Assembly (NCBI GenBank): GCA_964504195.1 | Contig: CAZDDI010000060.1 | Span: 1 to 27,327 of the forward strand | Origin: CAZDDI01 sp964504195 | Lineage (GTDB): Bacteria > Chloroflexota > Anaerolineae > B4-G1 > SLSP01 | Length of the DNA stretch: 27,327 bases | Direction: 5' to 3' | Shown: one piece after another, positions 1 to 7,779 of the stretch | Numbering within the stretch: position 1 is the first letter of the stretch | How the letters are laid out: each line of letters begins with the position of its first letter | Position numbers and translations under genes: made by a program | Notes under the pieces: generated by a model | Database searches by the model: none | The model's input: the letters and a program-made list of their open reading frames with translations, nothing else | What the model was told of the DNA's origin: nothing

Positions 1-7
1 AAAAATC

Positions 8-39
8 CCCCCTTTCCCCCGCAAGCGGGGGAAAGGGGG
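8..39. repeat. Long perfect hairpin of C/T and A/G runs
   Basis: Positions 8-22 and 25-39 are perfectly complementary (15 bp, closed by a two-base AA turn). The A-run at 1-5 would read as a T-run after the hairpin on the minus strand, so it could terminate leftward transcription. On the plus strand the nearest T-rich stretch starts only at about 61. No minus-strand gene is seen to need it, so a dispersed hairpin repeat is the more likely identity. Confidence 0.55.
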
Positions 40-82
40 CAGGGGGATAGGGGGGTACTATTTTATTTTTAGAACGACCAAC

Positions 83-111
83 TTGACACAAAACCTTATT
101 TACGGATTAAT
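83..111 (+). promoter_or_regulatory. Putative sigma-70-type promoter for the 240-2037 unit
   Basis: TTGACA at 83-88 is a perfect -35 hexamer. A 17-base spacer leads to ATTAAT at 106-111, which keeps four of six bases of TATAAT. The start would fall near 118, about 120 bases before the ATG at 240. The surrounding sequence is A+T-rich, unlike the genes. Confidence 0.5.
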
Positions 112-124
112 TTCTTAAAATTCA

Positions 125-151
125 TTATCCTGCATTGCAGATGCAGGATAA
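125..151. promoter_or_regulatory. 11-bp perfect inverted repeat just after the promoter
   Basis: TTATCCTGCAT at 125-135 and ATGCAGGATAA at 141-151 are perfect inverted arms separated by five bases. It lies just downstream of the expected transcription start, so it is placed as an operator or a stem-loop in the leader. CAGGAT (144-149) within the right arm could instead pair with ATCCTG (152-157), giving two exclusive structures. Which of these applies cannot be told from sequence. Confidence 0.45.
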
Positions 152-239
152 ATCCTGTACTACATACTACGTTGAGTATTGATAATTGACAGGGTCTGTT
201 ATTACCAAATGTAATGAAGTTTATGTCAGGGAGGTAAAG

Positions 240-1724
240 ATGAAAACGAAAACAATGTCTATCATCGTCATCAGTACAACGATTCTACTGCTGTTAGTCG
301 GCGCTGCCGGGGCGCTGCCACAGAGATTATCCGCAAAACCGGCTGTACTGAATGCAGTATCGAGCGGGATAAGCTATCAAGGACGGTTGACCGCCCCTGA
401 TGGCGCACCATTGACCGGCACATACACTATGCGTTTTACGGTCTATGACGCTGCGGAGGCCGGAACAGCGCTATGGGATAGTGGGAATCTCGACATTGAC
501 GTGGAGAAAGGGTTGTTCAACGTGCAATTGGACGTGAATCCGGACATCGTCAATGGGCAGGCGCTCTGGTTGAGCATCATCATTGGCGGGCAAACGTTGT
601 CACCGCGCCAGGAAATACTGCCTGCACCCTATGCGTTGAGCTTGCGCCCTGGCGCCAAGATTGTTGGCGAAACGCTGGGAGCAACCGACGCTGCTCTGGC
701 CGGTTATGCGCCTGCGACGGGAACGGCGCTCCGCGCAGACGCCAACGGCGGCATGGGCCTCTACGGCGTCAGTGTGGGCAGTTATGGCGTTCGGGGAGCC
801 AGCAGCAGTAGTTGGGGCGGTTATTTCAGCAGCAGCGATGGCTATGGCATTCGCGTGGAGACAAACGGTGCGGACCATTACGATCATGGCGCTTACATTA
901 CAGCGCAAGGCGGATATGGTGTGTACGCTCAGAGCACCACCAATCAAGCCGTGCGCGGTGAGGCAGGCGATGTGACCGGTATCTCGCAGCCTCTGGGCGC
1001 GGTCGGCGTGGTGGGGATCGGCACAAATCGAGGTACGTATGGCAGCAGTTCCTCCGGCATCGGTGCCTATGGCGTGAGCAGTTCCAATTATGGCGTGTGG
1101 GGGCAGAGTTCGGACTTTCATGGCGTGACCGGCCGTACCGGCCGCGTGGACAACAATTACGGGTTTTATACGCCCGACAACATTTATTCACTCAATTACA
1201 ATCTGGCCGGGGCCGTTATGCAGGTGATGCAGAATGGTGGAACAGAGCCGCTGGCGCCGGGAGATGTGGTGGTTTTCAGCGGCATTAACCGGGAGGTAAC
1301 GGCCGTTGATGGCCCGATTGTACAGGTGAGCAGAGCCAATGTGGTAAACAGTACCTCGGTAGCCGGCGTGGTCTTTAGTCGGTTCAACCTCGATGCCGTT
1401 GATCCCGGTACGGACTCCCCCGACGACGCAGTGCATGGGCGGCTGGCCGAAATGGAAGTGACGCTGCCAGGGGATGCTGCGCCCGACGACTACATCCTGG
1501 TCGTCGTGCTTGGCCCGACTCTGGTCAGAGCGGATGCTGCGAGCGCAAGCATTCAGCCTGGCGATCTGTTGTCTACCGGCAGTGATAGCGGAACGGCAGG
1601 GAAAGCGGCTACACTCACTCTGAACGGTGTGGAAACGACCGTTCCCGGTACCATTTTCGGTAAAGCCCTGGAACTCTTTGACGGGACACAAGACCTGATC
1701 TACGTCTACGTCACGTTACAGTAA
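240..1724 (+). CDS. Exported repeat protein with N-terminal 'YQGRL' domain, function unknown
   Basis: This encodes 494 residues. The ATG at 240 is chosen because AGGGAGG (228-234) sits five bases upstream and the product then opens with a clean signal peptide (residues ~1-30); an upstream TTG at 186 has neither. Residues ~44-140 form the 'ISYQGRL...' domain often seen at the start of exported Bacteroidota and Chloroflexota proteins, ending in 'APYALSL'. Residues ~165-320 are short Gly/Ser/Tyr/Val repeats of the type YGVxGxSS, probably a beta-helical or fibrous stalk. The C-terminal ~150 residues look like a compact domain with GDVVVF, GDLLSTG and a final YVYVTLQ strand. It resembles surface or tail-fibre-like proteins, but no catalytic residues are apparent. 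The stop codon is followed at once by the Shine-Dalgarno of the next gene, so the two are probably co-translated. I do not know its function. Confidence 0.85.
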   Translation: MKTKTMSIIVISTTILLLLVGAAGALPQRLSAKPAVLNAVSSGISYQGRLTAPDGAPLTGTYTMRFTVYDAAEAGTALWDSGNLDIDVEKGLFNVQLDVNPDIVNGQALWLSIIIGGQTLSPRQEILPAPYALSLRPGAKIVGETLGATDAALAGYAPATGTALRADANGGMGLYGVSVGSYGVRGASSSSWGGYFSSSDGYGIRVETNGADHYDHGAYITAQGGYGVYAQSTTNQAVRGEAGDVTGISQPLGAVGVVGIGTNRGTYGSSSSGIGAYGVSSSNYGVWGQSSDFHGVTGRTGRVDNNYGFYTPDNIYSLNYNLAGAVMQVMQNGGTEPLAPGDVVVFSGINREVTAVDGPIVQVSRANVVNSTSVAGVVFSRFNLDAVDPGTDSPDDAVHGRLAEMEVTLPGDAAPDDYILVVVLGPTLVRADAASASIQPGDLLSTGSDSGTAGKAATLTLNGVETTVPGTIFGKALELFDGTQDLIYVYVTLQ

Positions 1725-1734
1725 GGAGTGCCAG

Positions 1735-2037
1735 ATGAGACACAAGCATGTGACGAAGTTTCTGGCTGTAATTGTGCTGCTGCTATCTTTGACCATCGGC
1801 GCTGTCGCGCTGGCCCAAACGTCCGCTGGATTCAACCTGGAGTGGAACGTCATCGGTGGCGGTGGTGGCGAATCCAGTTCAGCCAGTTATCGCGTACAGG
1901 GCACGATAGGGCAGGCAGTTGCCGGCCCCCCTATATCTACCAGCGCCGATTTCAGAGTAGGCAGCGGGTATTGGTATGGCGCTATGGGACCGGCAGTTTC
2001 CACCATTTACCTACCGCTAATCCTCCTGAATGATTGA
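1735..2037 (+). CDS. Small secreted protein ending in a YLPL motif
   Basis: This encodes 100 residues with a signal peptide (residues 1-28, ending ALAQ). It starts 10 bases after the previous stop; that TAA overlaps the Shine-Dalgarno AAGGAG (1723-1728), which suggests translational coupling. The mature part is short: a Gly run, then 'SASYRVQGTIGQ' and 'FRVGSGYWYG', a pattern I associate with small exported Chloroflexota proteins of unknown role. The last residues, IYLPLILLND, match the end of the C25 peptidase at 13512-16313 (LYLPLVTRAP) and may be a sorting or anchoring tail. No enzyme motif is visible. Confidence 0.82.
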   Translation: MRHKHVTKFLAVIVLLLSLTIGAVALAQTSAGFNLEWNVIGGGGGESSSASYRVQGTIGQAVAGPPISTSADFRVGSGYWYGAMGPAVSTIYLPLILLND

Positions 2038-2063
2038 TGTATTCAGTAGTTACGCGGTTGCTG

Positions 2064-2090
2064 TTTGCGCCACCGGCGCAAAGCAAATTT
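2064..2090 (+). terminator. Possible intrinsic terminator after the 240-2037 unit
   Basis: TTTGCGCC (2064-2071) and GGCGCAAA (2075-2082) form a perfect 8-bp stem with a three-base loop, 27 bases after the stop at 2037. Only a weak T tract (ATTT, ending at 2090) follows, so termination is plausible but not strong. Confidence 0.4.
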
Positions 2091-2374
2091 GGCGGCTAAA
2101 GACGTTAAAAATGGAATGAAGGCTAGCACAGTCGGAGACCGGTTAGAGCAGACTAGGGCCGGTCTCCGACCACGTCCCTCTCAACTCAAGATAAAACACA
2201 TCCACCAAGCGAAGAGAGGCATGTCCCCATTCGCGGCTTGCTACACGCGCAGGGCGGCGGATGATACTTCCGCGTATGAAGGTGTTACGGCCGCTGTGTT
2301 CATTAGTCACAGGAGGATACCGCCACCAGGGCCGGTGTCCAAGTGACCAGCCATATTCCAGAATTCTATTGAGG
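2091..2374. other. Gene-free stretch with one inverted repeat
   Basis: No convincing gene is seen here. Short open frames at 2065-2346 and 2261-2518 lack a good ribosome site and have unlikely composition. The one clear structure is GTCGGAGACCGG (2131-2142) facing CCGGTCTCCGAC (2159-2170), a perfect 12-bp inverted repeat with a 16-base loop. A related GACCGGAGACCGACGACC stretch lies at the end of hsdM (12247-12264), so this may be a dispersed repeat family. Confidence 0.5.
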
Positions 2375-2403
2375 ATGACACGCAAGGGGTTTGTTGGTAA
2401 AAT
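2375..2403 (+). promoter_or_regulatory. Putative promoter for the DUF885 lipoprotein gene
   Basis: ATGACA (2375-2380, five of six consensus bases), a 17-base spacer and TAAAAT (2398-2403, five of six) make a good sigma-70-type promoter. The implied leader is about 130 bases and contains a small ACCGT/ACGGT hairpin near 2470-2485. Confidence 0.5.
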
Positions 2404-2542
2404 AAACACAGGCTACATAAGAAAGAAAGGCGTATGCGTTTCCGATAATGCACTGGATAGGGTGTGCGTTGACCGTCAGCACGGTAAATCCAGCAAAGAC
2501 ATTGGAGCTATCGCCTGATACAGAAAAAGGTGAGGCCGAACT

Positions 2543-4696
2543 ATGGGTTACAAACGTTTTCTGATCCTGCTGCTTATCATTACTCTGACGGCTTGTGGTA
2601 CCCTGCAAACGTCCATGCCCCCAACGCCAGGGCATACACCAGGGCCGGCAACCGAAGTTATGCCGACTGCAACGGCAGCCCCATCCACTGCTACGCCGGC
2701 AGCGACTTCCCCCGCCCCAACGGACACCGTCCTAATCACGCCGAACGCCGCATCTCCCCAACGCCCACTGCACGAATTCTTCGAATCCTCCTGGCGCGCT
2801 ATCACGCTCCGCTATCCCGAAACCGTTCTGGGACTGGGGCTGACCGACCTCTACGGCGTCACCGACGTAAAATTGGATGATATATCCCTCACTTACCAAC
2901 GCGAGACCTTCAGGCTCTTGGCAACCATCCTGGAAGAATTGCGTGCGTATGAGCGCGCCACGCTCTCGCCCCAAGAACAAATCAGTTACGATGTTTACGA
3001 ATGGTATTTGATGGATCAACTGGCGAGTGAGCCATTCCTGTTGCACGAGTACCTGGCCACATTTTTCATCACGGCCATTCCGGCACAAATCATCCAGCTC
3101 TTCCGCGACACCCATCCCGTGGCAGATTTGCAAGATGCGCACGATTATGTCACGCGGCTAAGATTGGTAGAGACCAAGATTGACCAATTGATCGCCACAT
3201 TAGAACAACAGGAGCAAGCCGGTATCTACCCGCCGGAGTTTGCCGTGCAGTGGGTCGTGTCCGGAGACATCGGTGCGCTAGCTAGCGCGGCGGCCACAGC
3301 GACCCCGTTCTATGGCCCGTTCCGTGAGAAGGTGCTGGCGCTGCCGAATGTGAGCCGCGCGCAGCAACAGGCCATCCTCGCCGAGGCGGAAGACGCCATC
3401 GCCCAAGAGGTCATCCCGGCTTTCCGCCGCTTGCGCGACCATCTGAGCGCCATGCCGGTCTACCAGGGCAGCGCCAGCGGCGTCTGGCGCTTGCCAGATG
3501 GAGAGGCGTACTACGCGCACCGGTTGTCACACTTCACCACCACCGACCTGAGCGCCAGCGCAATCCAGCAGTTGGGGTTGGATGAATTGGAGGCCCTCCA
3601 CGCGGCGATGCGGGCGATTGCCGTCCGCTTGGGCTACCCGGAGCATGAAACCATCGTCCAATTGTATGACCGGGCGGCGCGCGATGGAGGGCACGTGGCC
3701 GGCAACGCCGTATTGACCACCTACGAAGCGCTGGTGGCGGAAGCCAAAACGAAGTTGAACGATGTTTTCGACACCCTGCCACAGGCCGACGTGATTGTGG
3801 TAGCCGACCAGTATGGCGGGTACTACGTCCGGCCGGCGGCCAACGGCGCACGCCCGGGCGCTTTCTACGCCGGGGTTGGCGGCGCTGGGGAGAATTACTA
3901 TGCGATGCCCACGCTCGCCTATCACGAGACCATCCCCGGGCACCACTTGCAAATCGCTTTAGCGATGGAAATGGAAGGCCTGCCACCCTTCCAAGGAGCG
4001 TCGCTGTTCACGGCCTACAACGAGGGCTGGGCGCTATACGCCGAGCGGCTGGCCTACGAGTTGGGCTGGTATGCCGATGACCCGTATGGCGCATTAGGCT
4101 ACTTGCAGGCGCAGGCTTTCCGCGCCGCCCGGTTGGTGGTGGATACCGGATTGCACGCCCAGGGCTGGACGTTCGAGCAGGCACAACACTTCTTTACCGC
4201 CAACACCGGTTTCGAAGTTGGCGACAGCGTCAATCCGCAGCGGCAGATCGCCCGCTACCTGGTTGAGCCGGGCCAATCCACCTCCTACTACATCGGCTAC
4301 CTCAAGATTATGGAACTGCGCCAGCGCGCTATGGATGTGCTGGGCGACCACTTCGACCTGAAGGAATTTCATCGTGTGGTATTGGGACAGGGCGGCGTGC
4401 CGTTAGCCATCTTGGAGCGCATTATCGAGGACTACCTCGCCGCGAAGGCAGCTGAGCGCGCGACGCTCGCCAGTTTGCACCAAGTGGATAAATACCTGCT
4501 GTATACGATGCGCTATCATGGCGCGTATCTGTCGCACGCTACCCCCACCGACATTTCACAATCGGCGTACCAGCCGTCCGCCGCAATTCCCAAGGCGGCG
4601 AAGAGGAAGAGGCCACGGACAATCCCAGGAGCAGCAGGACTAGGATTACCCAAACGAGCCGTACCAACAGCGGGACGCGGCAATATTACCCGATAA
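2543..4696 (+). CDS. DUF885 family lipoprotein, probable zinc metallopeptidase
   Basis: This encodes 717 residues. AAGGTGAGG ends eight bases before the ATG. The first 18 residues are a lipoprotein signal ending LTAC, so Cys18 should be lipidated and the protein anchored outside the membrane. A Thr/Pro/Ala-rich linker (about 22-60) leads to the DUF885 body. The family hallmark HETIPGHHLQ starts at His461, giving an HExxPGH arrangement; NEGWALYAERL supplies Glu494, which I take as the likely further metal ligand. Distant kinship of DUF885 to gluzincin peptidases is family knowledge; the substrate is unknown. The body should end near 'ILERIIEDYLAAK' (about residue 635); the last ~80 residues are basic and low in complexity and may be an acquired read-on tail. 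It has its own promoter and no obvious partner. Confidence 0.88.
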   Translation: MGYKRFLILLLIITLTACGTLQTSMPPTPGHTPGPATEVMPTATAAPSTATPAATSPAPTDTVLITPNAASPQRPLHEFFESSWRAITLRYPETVLGLGLTDLYGVTDVKLDDISLTYQRETFRLLATILEELRAYERATLSPQEQISYDVYEWYLMDQLASEPFLLHEYLATFFITAIPAQIIQLFRDTHPVADLQDAHDYVTRLRLVETKIDQLIATLEQQEQAGIYPPEFAVQWVVSGDIGALASAAATATPFYGPFREKVLALPNVSRAQQQAILAEAEDAIAQEVIPAFRRLRDHLSAMPVYQGSASGVWRLPDGEAYYAHRLSHFTTTDLSASAIQQLGLDELEALHAAMRAIAVRLGYPEHETIVQLYDRAARDGGHVAGNAVLTTYEALVAEAKTKLNDVFDTLPQADVIVVADQYGGYYVRPAANGARPGAFYAGVGGAGENYYAMPTLAYHETIPGHHLQIALAMEMEGLPPFQGASLFTAYNEGWALYAERLAYELGWYADDPYGALGYLQAQAFRAARLVVDTGLHAQGWTFEQAQHFFTANTGFEVGDSVNPQRQIARYLVEPGQSTSYYIGYLKIMELRQRAMDVLGDHFDLKEFHRVVLGQGGVPLAILERIIEDYLAAKAAERATLASLHQVDKYLLYTMRYHGAYLSHATPTDISQSAYQPSAAIPKAAKRKRPRTIPGAAGLGLPKRAVPTAGRGNITR

Positions 4697-4699
4697 GAC

Positions 4700-4726
4700 T
4701 TGCTCAATCGCGCATACTGGTATAAA
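4700..4726 (+). promoter_or_regulatory. Putative extended -10 promoter of hsdR
   Basis: TGGTATAAA at 4718-4726 is an extended -10 (TGN plus TATAAA). A weak TTGCTC at 4700-4705 lies 15 bases upstream. It sits four bases past the DUF885 stop and about 67 bases before the hsdR start codon, so the island is likely transcribed on its own. Confidence 0.45.
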
Positions 4727-4793
4727 CTACGTTAGTAGCGTTCAAGAAAAAGCGTTCCAAGCCGTGGCCACGTCTGGAGCGTAGGAGGATAAC

Positions 4794-5231
4794 GTGCCAA
4801 CTCCCAATGAAGCGCAAACCCGTCAAGCATGGATTGACCCGGCGCTGGAACGTGCTGGCTGGCGGCTGGACGATCCGCAGCGGGTGCGGTTTGAGATCCC
4901 GGTGGATGGCTACGACCCGCAAGCATGGCAGGCGTTGCAGCAGGAACTCACCATTATAAAGGAACAGCACGGCATTTACGAGGGCGCTTTGCCACCGGCA
5001 GCATTGCCGGCAGGGATTTGCGACTACGCGCTCTACCGGCCCAACGGCGAGATTATCGCGGTGGTGGAGGCCAAACGGACGAGCGTGGATCCGCGCCTGG
5101 CCGAGGCGCAGACGCGCTTCTATGTCACCGAGATTGAGAAGCGTCAGAGCTTCCGCCCCTTCGGTTTTATGACCAACGGGCGCGAGATTTACTTCTACGA
5201 TGTGGGCCGCGCGCCGCGCCGCCAGGTGTAG
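4794..5231 (+). CDS. hsdR: HsdR N-terminal fragment: PD-(D/E)xK endonuclease domain
   Basis: This is the 145-residue portion of HsdR before the amber codon. The GTG start at 4794 is chosen because TAGGAGGAT (4782-4790) lies just upstream. It contains the restriction nuclease core of the HSDR N-terminal domain: Asp77 in 'GICDYALY', then Glu92 and Lys94 in 'VVEAKR', the D...ExK catalytic set, followed by 'FGFMTNGREIYFYD', also typical of this domain. In a complete enzyme this domain cuts DNA after the motor domains have translocated it. Alone it would be a nuclease domain without its motor, and probably inactive or unstable. It ends exactly at the domain boundary. Confidence 0.85.
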   Translation: MPTPNEAQTRQAWIDPALERAGWRLDDPQRVRFEIPVDGYDPQAWQALQQELTIIKEQHGIYEGALPPAALPAGICDYALYRPNGEIIAVVEAKRTSVDPRLAEAQTRFYVTEIEKRQSFRPFGFMTNGREIYFYDVGRAPRRQV

Positions 5232-5252
5232 GGCTTCTTCTCACCGAGCGAC

Positions 5253-7619
5253 TTGGAGAATTTGCTCTATCTGCGCGAGAACGCTGTGCCGCTGGCAGAT
5301 ATCCCCATCAACAACGCTATTACCGACCGAACCTACCAGCACGAGGCACTCCGGCGCGTGAGCGAGGCCTTTGCGCAGGGCAAACGCAAGGCATTGCTGG
5401 TGATGGCGACCGGCACGGGCAAGACACGCACGGCCATGTCGCTGGTAGATGTGTTCCTCCGCGCCAATCAGGCCCGGCGCATCCTCTTTGTGGCCGACCG
5501 GGACGCGCTGGTGACGCAGGCTCTCAACGATGGCTTCACCGAGCACATCCCCAACGAGCCGTGTACCCGCATCTATACCTGGAACGCGCAGGCGGTGCAG
5601 ACCCAGCGGCTCTTTGCCGCCACCTTGCAGACCTTGAGCAACTGTTACACGGCGTTCAGCCCCGGTTTCTTCGATCTCATCATTTTCGACGAAGTCCACC
5701 GCTCGATCTTCAACAAGTGGAACGAGGTGCTGCACTACTTCGATGCCCGCATGATCGGCCTGACGGCGACGCCCGCGGATTTCATTGAGCGTAACACGTT
5801 TCTGGAATTTGAGTGCTACGAGGGGCGGCCTACGCATCTCTATACTTATGAAGAGGCCATCCACGATAACTATCTAGTGGATTTCAGCGTCTACGCGGCG
5901 AAGACCAAATTCCAGCGGAAAGGCATCCGAGGCGTGGATTTGAGCGAGGAGGAGCGCAACGCGCTCATCGAGCAGGGCCTCGATCCCGATGCGCTGGATT
6001 TCTCCGGCACTGATCTGGAAAAGGAGGTGAGCAACCGCGATACGCTGCGCCAGCAGTGGCAGGAACTCCTGGAGGTGTGCTACCGTGATGCTGGCGGGCA
6101 ACTGCCCGGCAAGACGATCATCTTCGCCATGACGCAGGCGCACGCGCTGCGGCTGGAAGAAACCTTCCACACGCTCTACCCGCAATATCCCGGCCTGGTG
6201 CAGGTGATTACCCACACGTCGGAGTACAAGGGGACGTTGATTGCGGCCTTCAAGAAGCAGGATTTCCCACGCATTGCCATCTCGGTGGATATGCTGGAAA
6301 CCGGCGTGGACGTGCCGGAGGTGGTGAATCTGGTCTTTATGAAGCCGGTGCAATCGTACATCAAGCTGCATCAGATGATCGGGCGCGGGACGCGGCCCCA
6401 AGCAGCCTGCAAGCGCCCCGATTGGCTGCCGGTTGGGGGCAAGCACGAATTCCAGATCATTGATTTCTGGGAGAACAACTTTGCGAAGGCGGCTGCCGAA
6501 GCGCCCACGCAAAGCCTGCCGGTGCTGGTGGCGCTCTTCAATACCCGGCTGGCGCTGTTGGAGAAGTTCCTGACCGAGCAGCAAGCCCCGCTGGCACAGC
6601 GCGCCATCTGTGATCTGCGCGCGATGGTGGCGCGGATTCCCCGCGAGAGCTACAACGTCCAGGAAGTGCTCGCCGACATCGAGGCGATCTGGGACGCGCA
6701 CTTCTGGGCCTTTCTGACGCCGGGCAAGCTGCAGCTCTTGCGCTTCAAGGTAGGGCCGCTGCTGCGCCTGGCGGCGGACGTAGACGTGCAGCAGGAGACG
6801 TTCACGCACAAGGTCGAGCGGCTCAAGCTGCAACTGCTGGCAGACCGGGATACCACCGCGCTGGCGCAATCCATCGCCGAGGATGTGAGCCGGCTGCCCA
6901 AAGATATTTACGAAAACGCACCCCATACACATGATCTGATGCGCCAGTGCCTTACCCCCTGGCTCCGCACCGCGCCGCCCGAAGCTCTGGATGAAGTCAT
7001 TGATCTGCTGGCAAGTAGCATGAACCGCCGCAAGAAGATACGCAATACGCCTATCATGTTAGACTTACCGGATTTCGTGGAGCTGCGGGGCTACATCCTG
7101 CTCCAGGGCGGGAGCCATCCGGTCTATGTGGACGTGTACCGCGAGCTGGTTTCGGCGCGCATTCTGGAGTTTATCGGCACCGACATGACGCTGGACGCTA
7201 TCAGCCGAGGCGAAGGCATTAGCGACGCGGCCTGGCTCGATTTGGAGCGCCGTCTGCACCAGGGCCTGGCCCAGGGCGATCTGGAACTCACCCCGGAGAA
7301 TATCCGCAAAGCCTACGCTTTGCGTGTCGGTAGTCTGATAGAATTCTTGCGCACACAGCTTGAACTAGACGGTATCCCGGACTATGCTGAAATTGTCAAA
7401 CGGCAATTTGAGACCTACATCACGCAACACACCTTCACCGCCAATCAAATCACCTTCTTGCGGGCAGTACAAAGCATGTTTCTGGAAAAACGTCGGCTGG
7501 TTCTGGCTGACTTCTACGACCCGCCGCTGACCACCTTCGGCGCGGACGCGGTGGATCGCTGGTTCAGCCCGGAGCAAGTCGCAGACATGTTGGCTTTCGT
7601 CGAAACGCTGACAGTATAA
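5253..7619 (+). CDS. hsdR: HsdR C-terminal part: SF2 translocase motor and EcoEI-type C-terminal domain
   Basis: This is the portion after the amber codon; homology begins already at 5232, and the TTG at 5253 is only the first possible start, with no ribosome site. In full-length numbering, Walker A is ATGTGKT with Lys210, the DEAH-like box is DEVH starting at Asp299, motif III is GLTATP, and motifs V-VI read ETGVDVPEV and QMIGRGTRP. These mark a type I restriction DNA translocase (ResIII/SF2). The last ~300 residues match the helical C-terminal region that docks on the methylase (EcoEI_R_C type). All motor motifs look intact. The stop at 7617-7619 runs straight into a dispersed repeat. Confidence 0.88.
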   Translation: MENLLYLRENAVPLADIPINNAITDRTYQHEALRRVSEAFAQGKRKALLVMATGTGKTRTAMSLVDVFLRANQARRILFVADRDALVTQALNDGFTEHIPNEPCTRIYTWNAQAVQTQRLFAATLQTLSNCYTAFSPGFFDLIIFDEVHRSIFNKWNEVLHYFDARMIGLTATPADFIERNTFLEFECYEGRPTHLYTYEEAIHDNYLVDFSVYAAKTKFQRKGIRGVDLSEEERNALIEQGLDPDALDFSGTDLEKEVSNRDTLRQQWQELLEVCYRDAGGQLPGKTIIFAMTQAHALRLEETFHTLYPQYPGLVQVITHTSEYKGTLIAAFKKQDFPRIAISVDMLETGVDVPEVVNLVFMKPVQSYIKLHQMIGRGTRPQAACKRPDWLPVGGKHEFQIIDFWENNFAKAAAEAPTQSLPVLVALFNTRLALLEKFLTEQQAPLAQRAICDLRAMVARIPRESYNVQEVLADIEAIWDAHFWAFLTPGKLQLLRFKVGPLLRLAADVDVQQETFTHKVERLKLQLLADRDTTALAQSIAEDVSRLPKDIYENAPHTHDLMRQCLTPWLRTAPPEALDEVIDLLASSMNRRKKIRNTPIMLDLPDFVELRGYILLQGGSHPVYVDVYRELVSARILEFIGTDMTLDAISRGEGISDAAWLDLERRLHQGLAQGDLELTPENIRKAYALRVGSLIEFLRTQLELDGIPDYAEIVKRQFETYITQHTFTANQITFLRAVQSMFLEKRRLVLADFYDPPLTTFGADAVDRWFSPEQVADMLAFVETLTV

Positions 7620-7660
7620 AACGCCAAGCCGCAAGGTCGCAAGGACACAAAGGATTCTTT
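7619..7660. repeat. Dispersed 'GCAAGG/GCAAAG' repeat after hsdR
   Basis: The stretch beginning AACGCCAAGCCGCAAGG just after the hsdR stop is an inverted copy of the sequence at 13438-13480 downstream of hsdS, allowing mismatches. The two face each other across the rloA-to-hsdS segment. Confidence 0.5.
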
Positions 7661-7702
7661 TTGATGTCGTTCTGGCATTACTTGGGACTTGTGCTTACAG
7701 AG

Positions 7703-7754
7703 AAAGTGTGATACTATAATCTAAAGCATAAAAACTGAGATTTTTTCACACTTT
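7703..7754 (+). promoter_or_regulatory. rloAB promoter with inverted repeat flanking the -10
   Basis: A perfect TATAAT lies at 7715-7720. The -35 is weak: CTTACA at 7694-7699 is 15 bases upstream and TTGTGC at 7689-7694 is 20. AAAGTGTGA (7703-7711) and TCACACTTT (7746-7754) are perfect 9-bp inverted arms enclosing the -10 and the expected start. This would suit a repressor operator or a hairpin in the leader. The arms contain TGTGA/TCACA, as in CRP half-sites, but their 34-base separation is far wider than a CRP site. Confidence 0.5.
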
Positions 7755-7779
7755 AAGGTTTTTAGAAAGAGAGAAGGCC

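Larger units (their letters stand above)
4794..7619 (+). pseudogene. hsdR: hsdR, type I restriction subunit, interrupted by one in-frame amber codon
   Basis: The two open frames 4794-5231 and 5232-7619 are in the same frame and together make one HsdR of 941 sense codons, a normal length for this family. They are split by a single TAG at 5229-5231 (codon 146). The residues around it read RRQV-stop-GFF. HsdR proteins of this class commonly have an aromatic residue, typically Tyr, at this place (V-Y-G-F-F), so a TAC or TAT to TAG change is the simplest origin. No frameshift, deletion or insertion is seen and the remainder looks fully conserved, so the lesion is recent, a sequencing error, or read through. 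No ribosome site precedes the downstream part. Confidence 0.85.

Noticed and set aside
186..239. TTG start at 186 for the first gene
   Set aside because: It would put 18 charged and polar residues before the signal peptide; ATG 240 has AGGGAGG at ideal spacing.
2065..2518. Small plus-strand open frames at 2065-2346 and 2261-2518
   Set aside because: They lack ribosome sites and recognisable features, cross the inverted repeat and promoter signals, and have noise-like composition.
5229..5231. TAG as a pyrrolysine codon
   Set aside because: Nothing in the window suggests pyrrolysine use, and a restriction subunit is not a known host for it; a simple Tyr-to-stop change or sequencing error is more likely.
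5874..6932. 352-codon minus-strand open frame
   Set aside because: It is a shadow of the hsdR motor region; composition is Arg/Leu/Gln/His-rich and there is no start context.
5253..7619. Treating the hsdR motor part as an independent gene starting at TTG 5253
   Set aside because: There is no ribosome site, homology extends upstream to 5232, and the frame is identical to the first part, so it is one interrupted gene.
7703..7754. CRP-type binding site
   Set aside because: The TGTGA and TCACA halves are 34 bases apart; a CRP site needs six.
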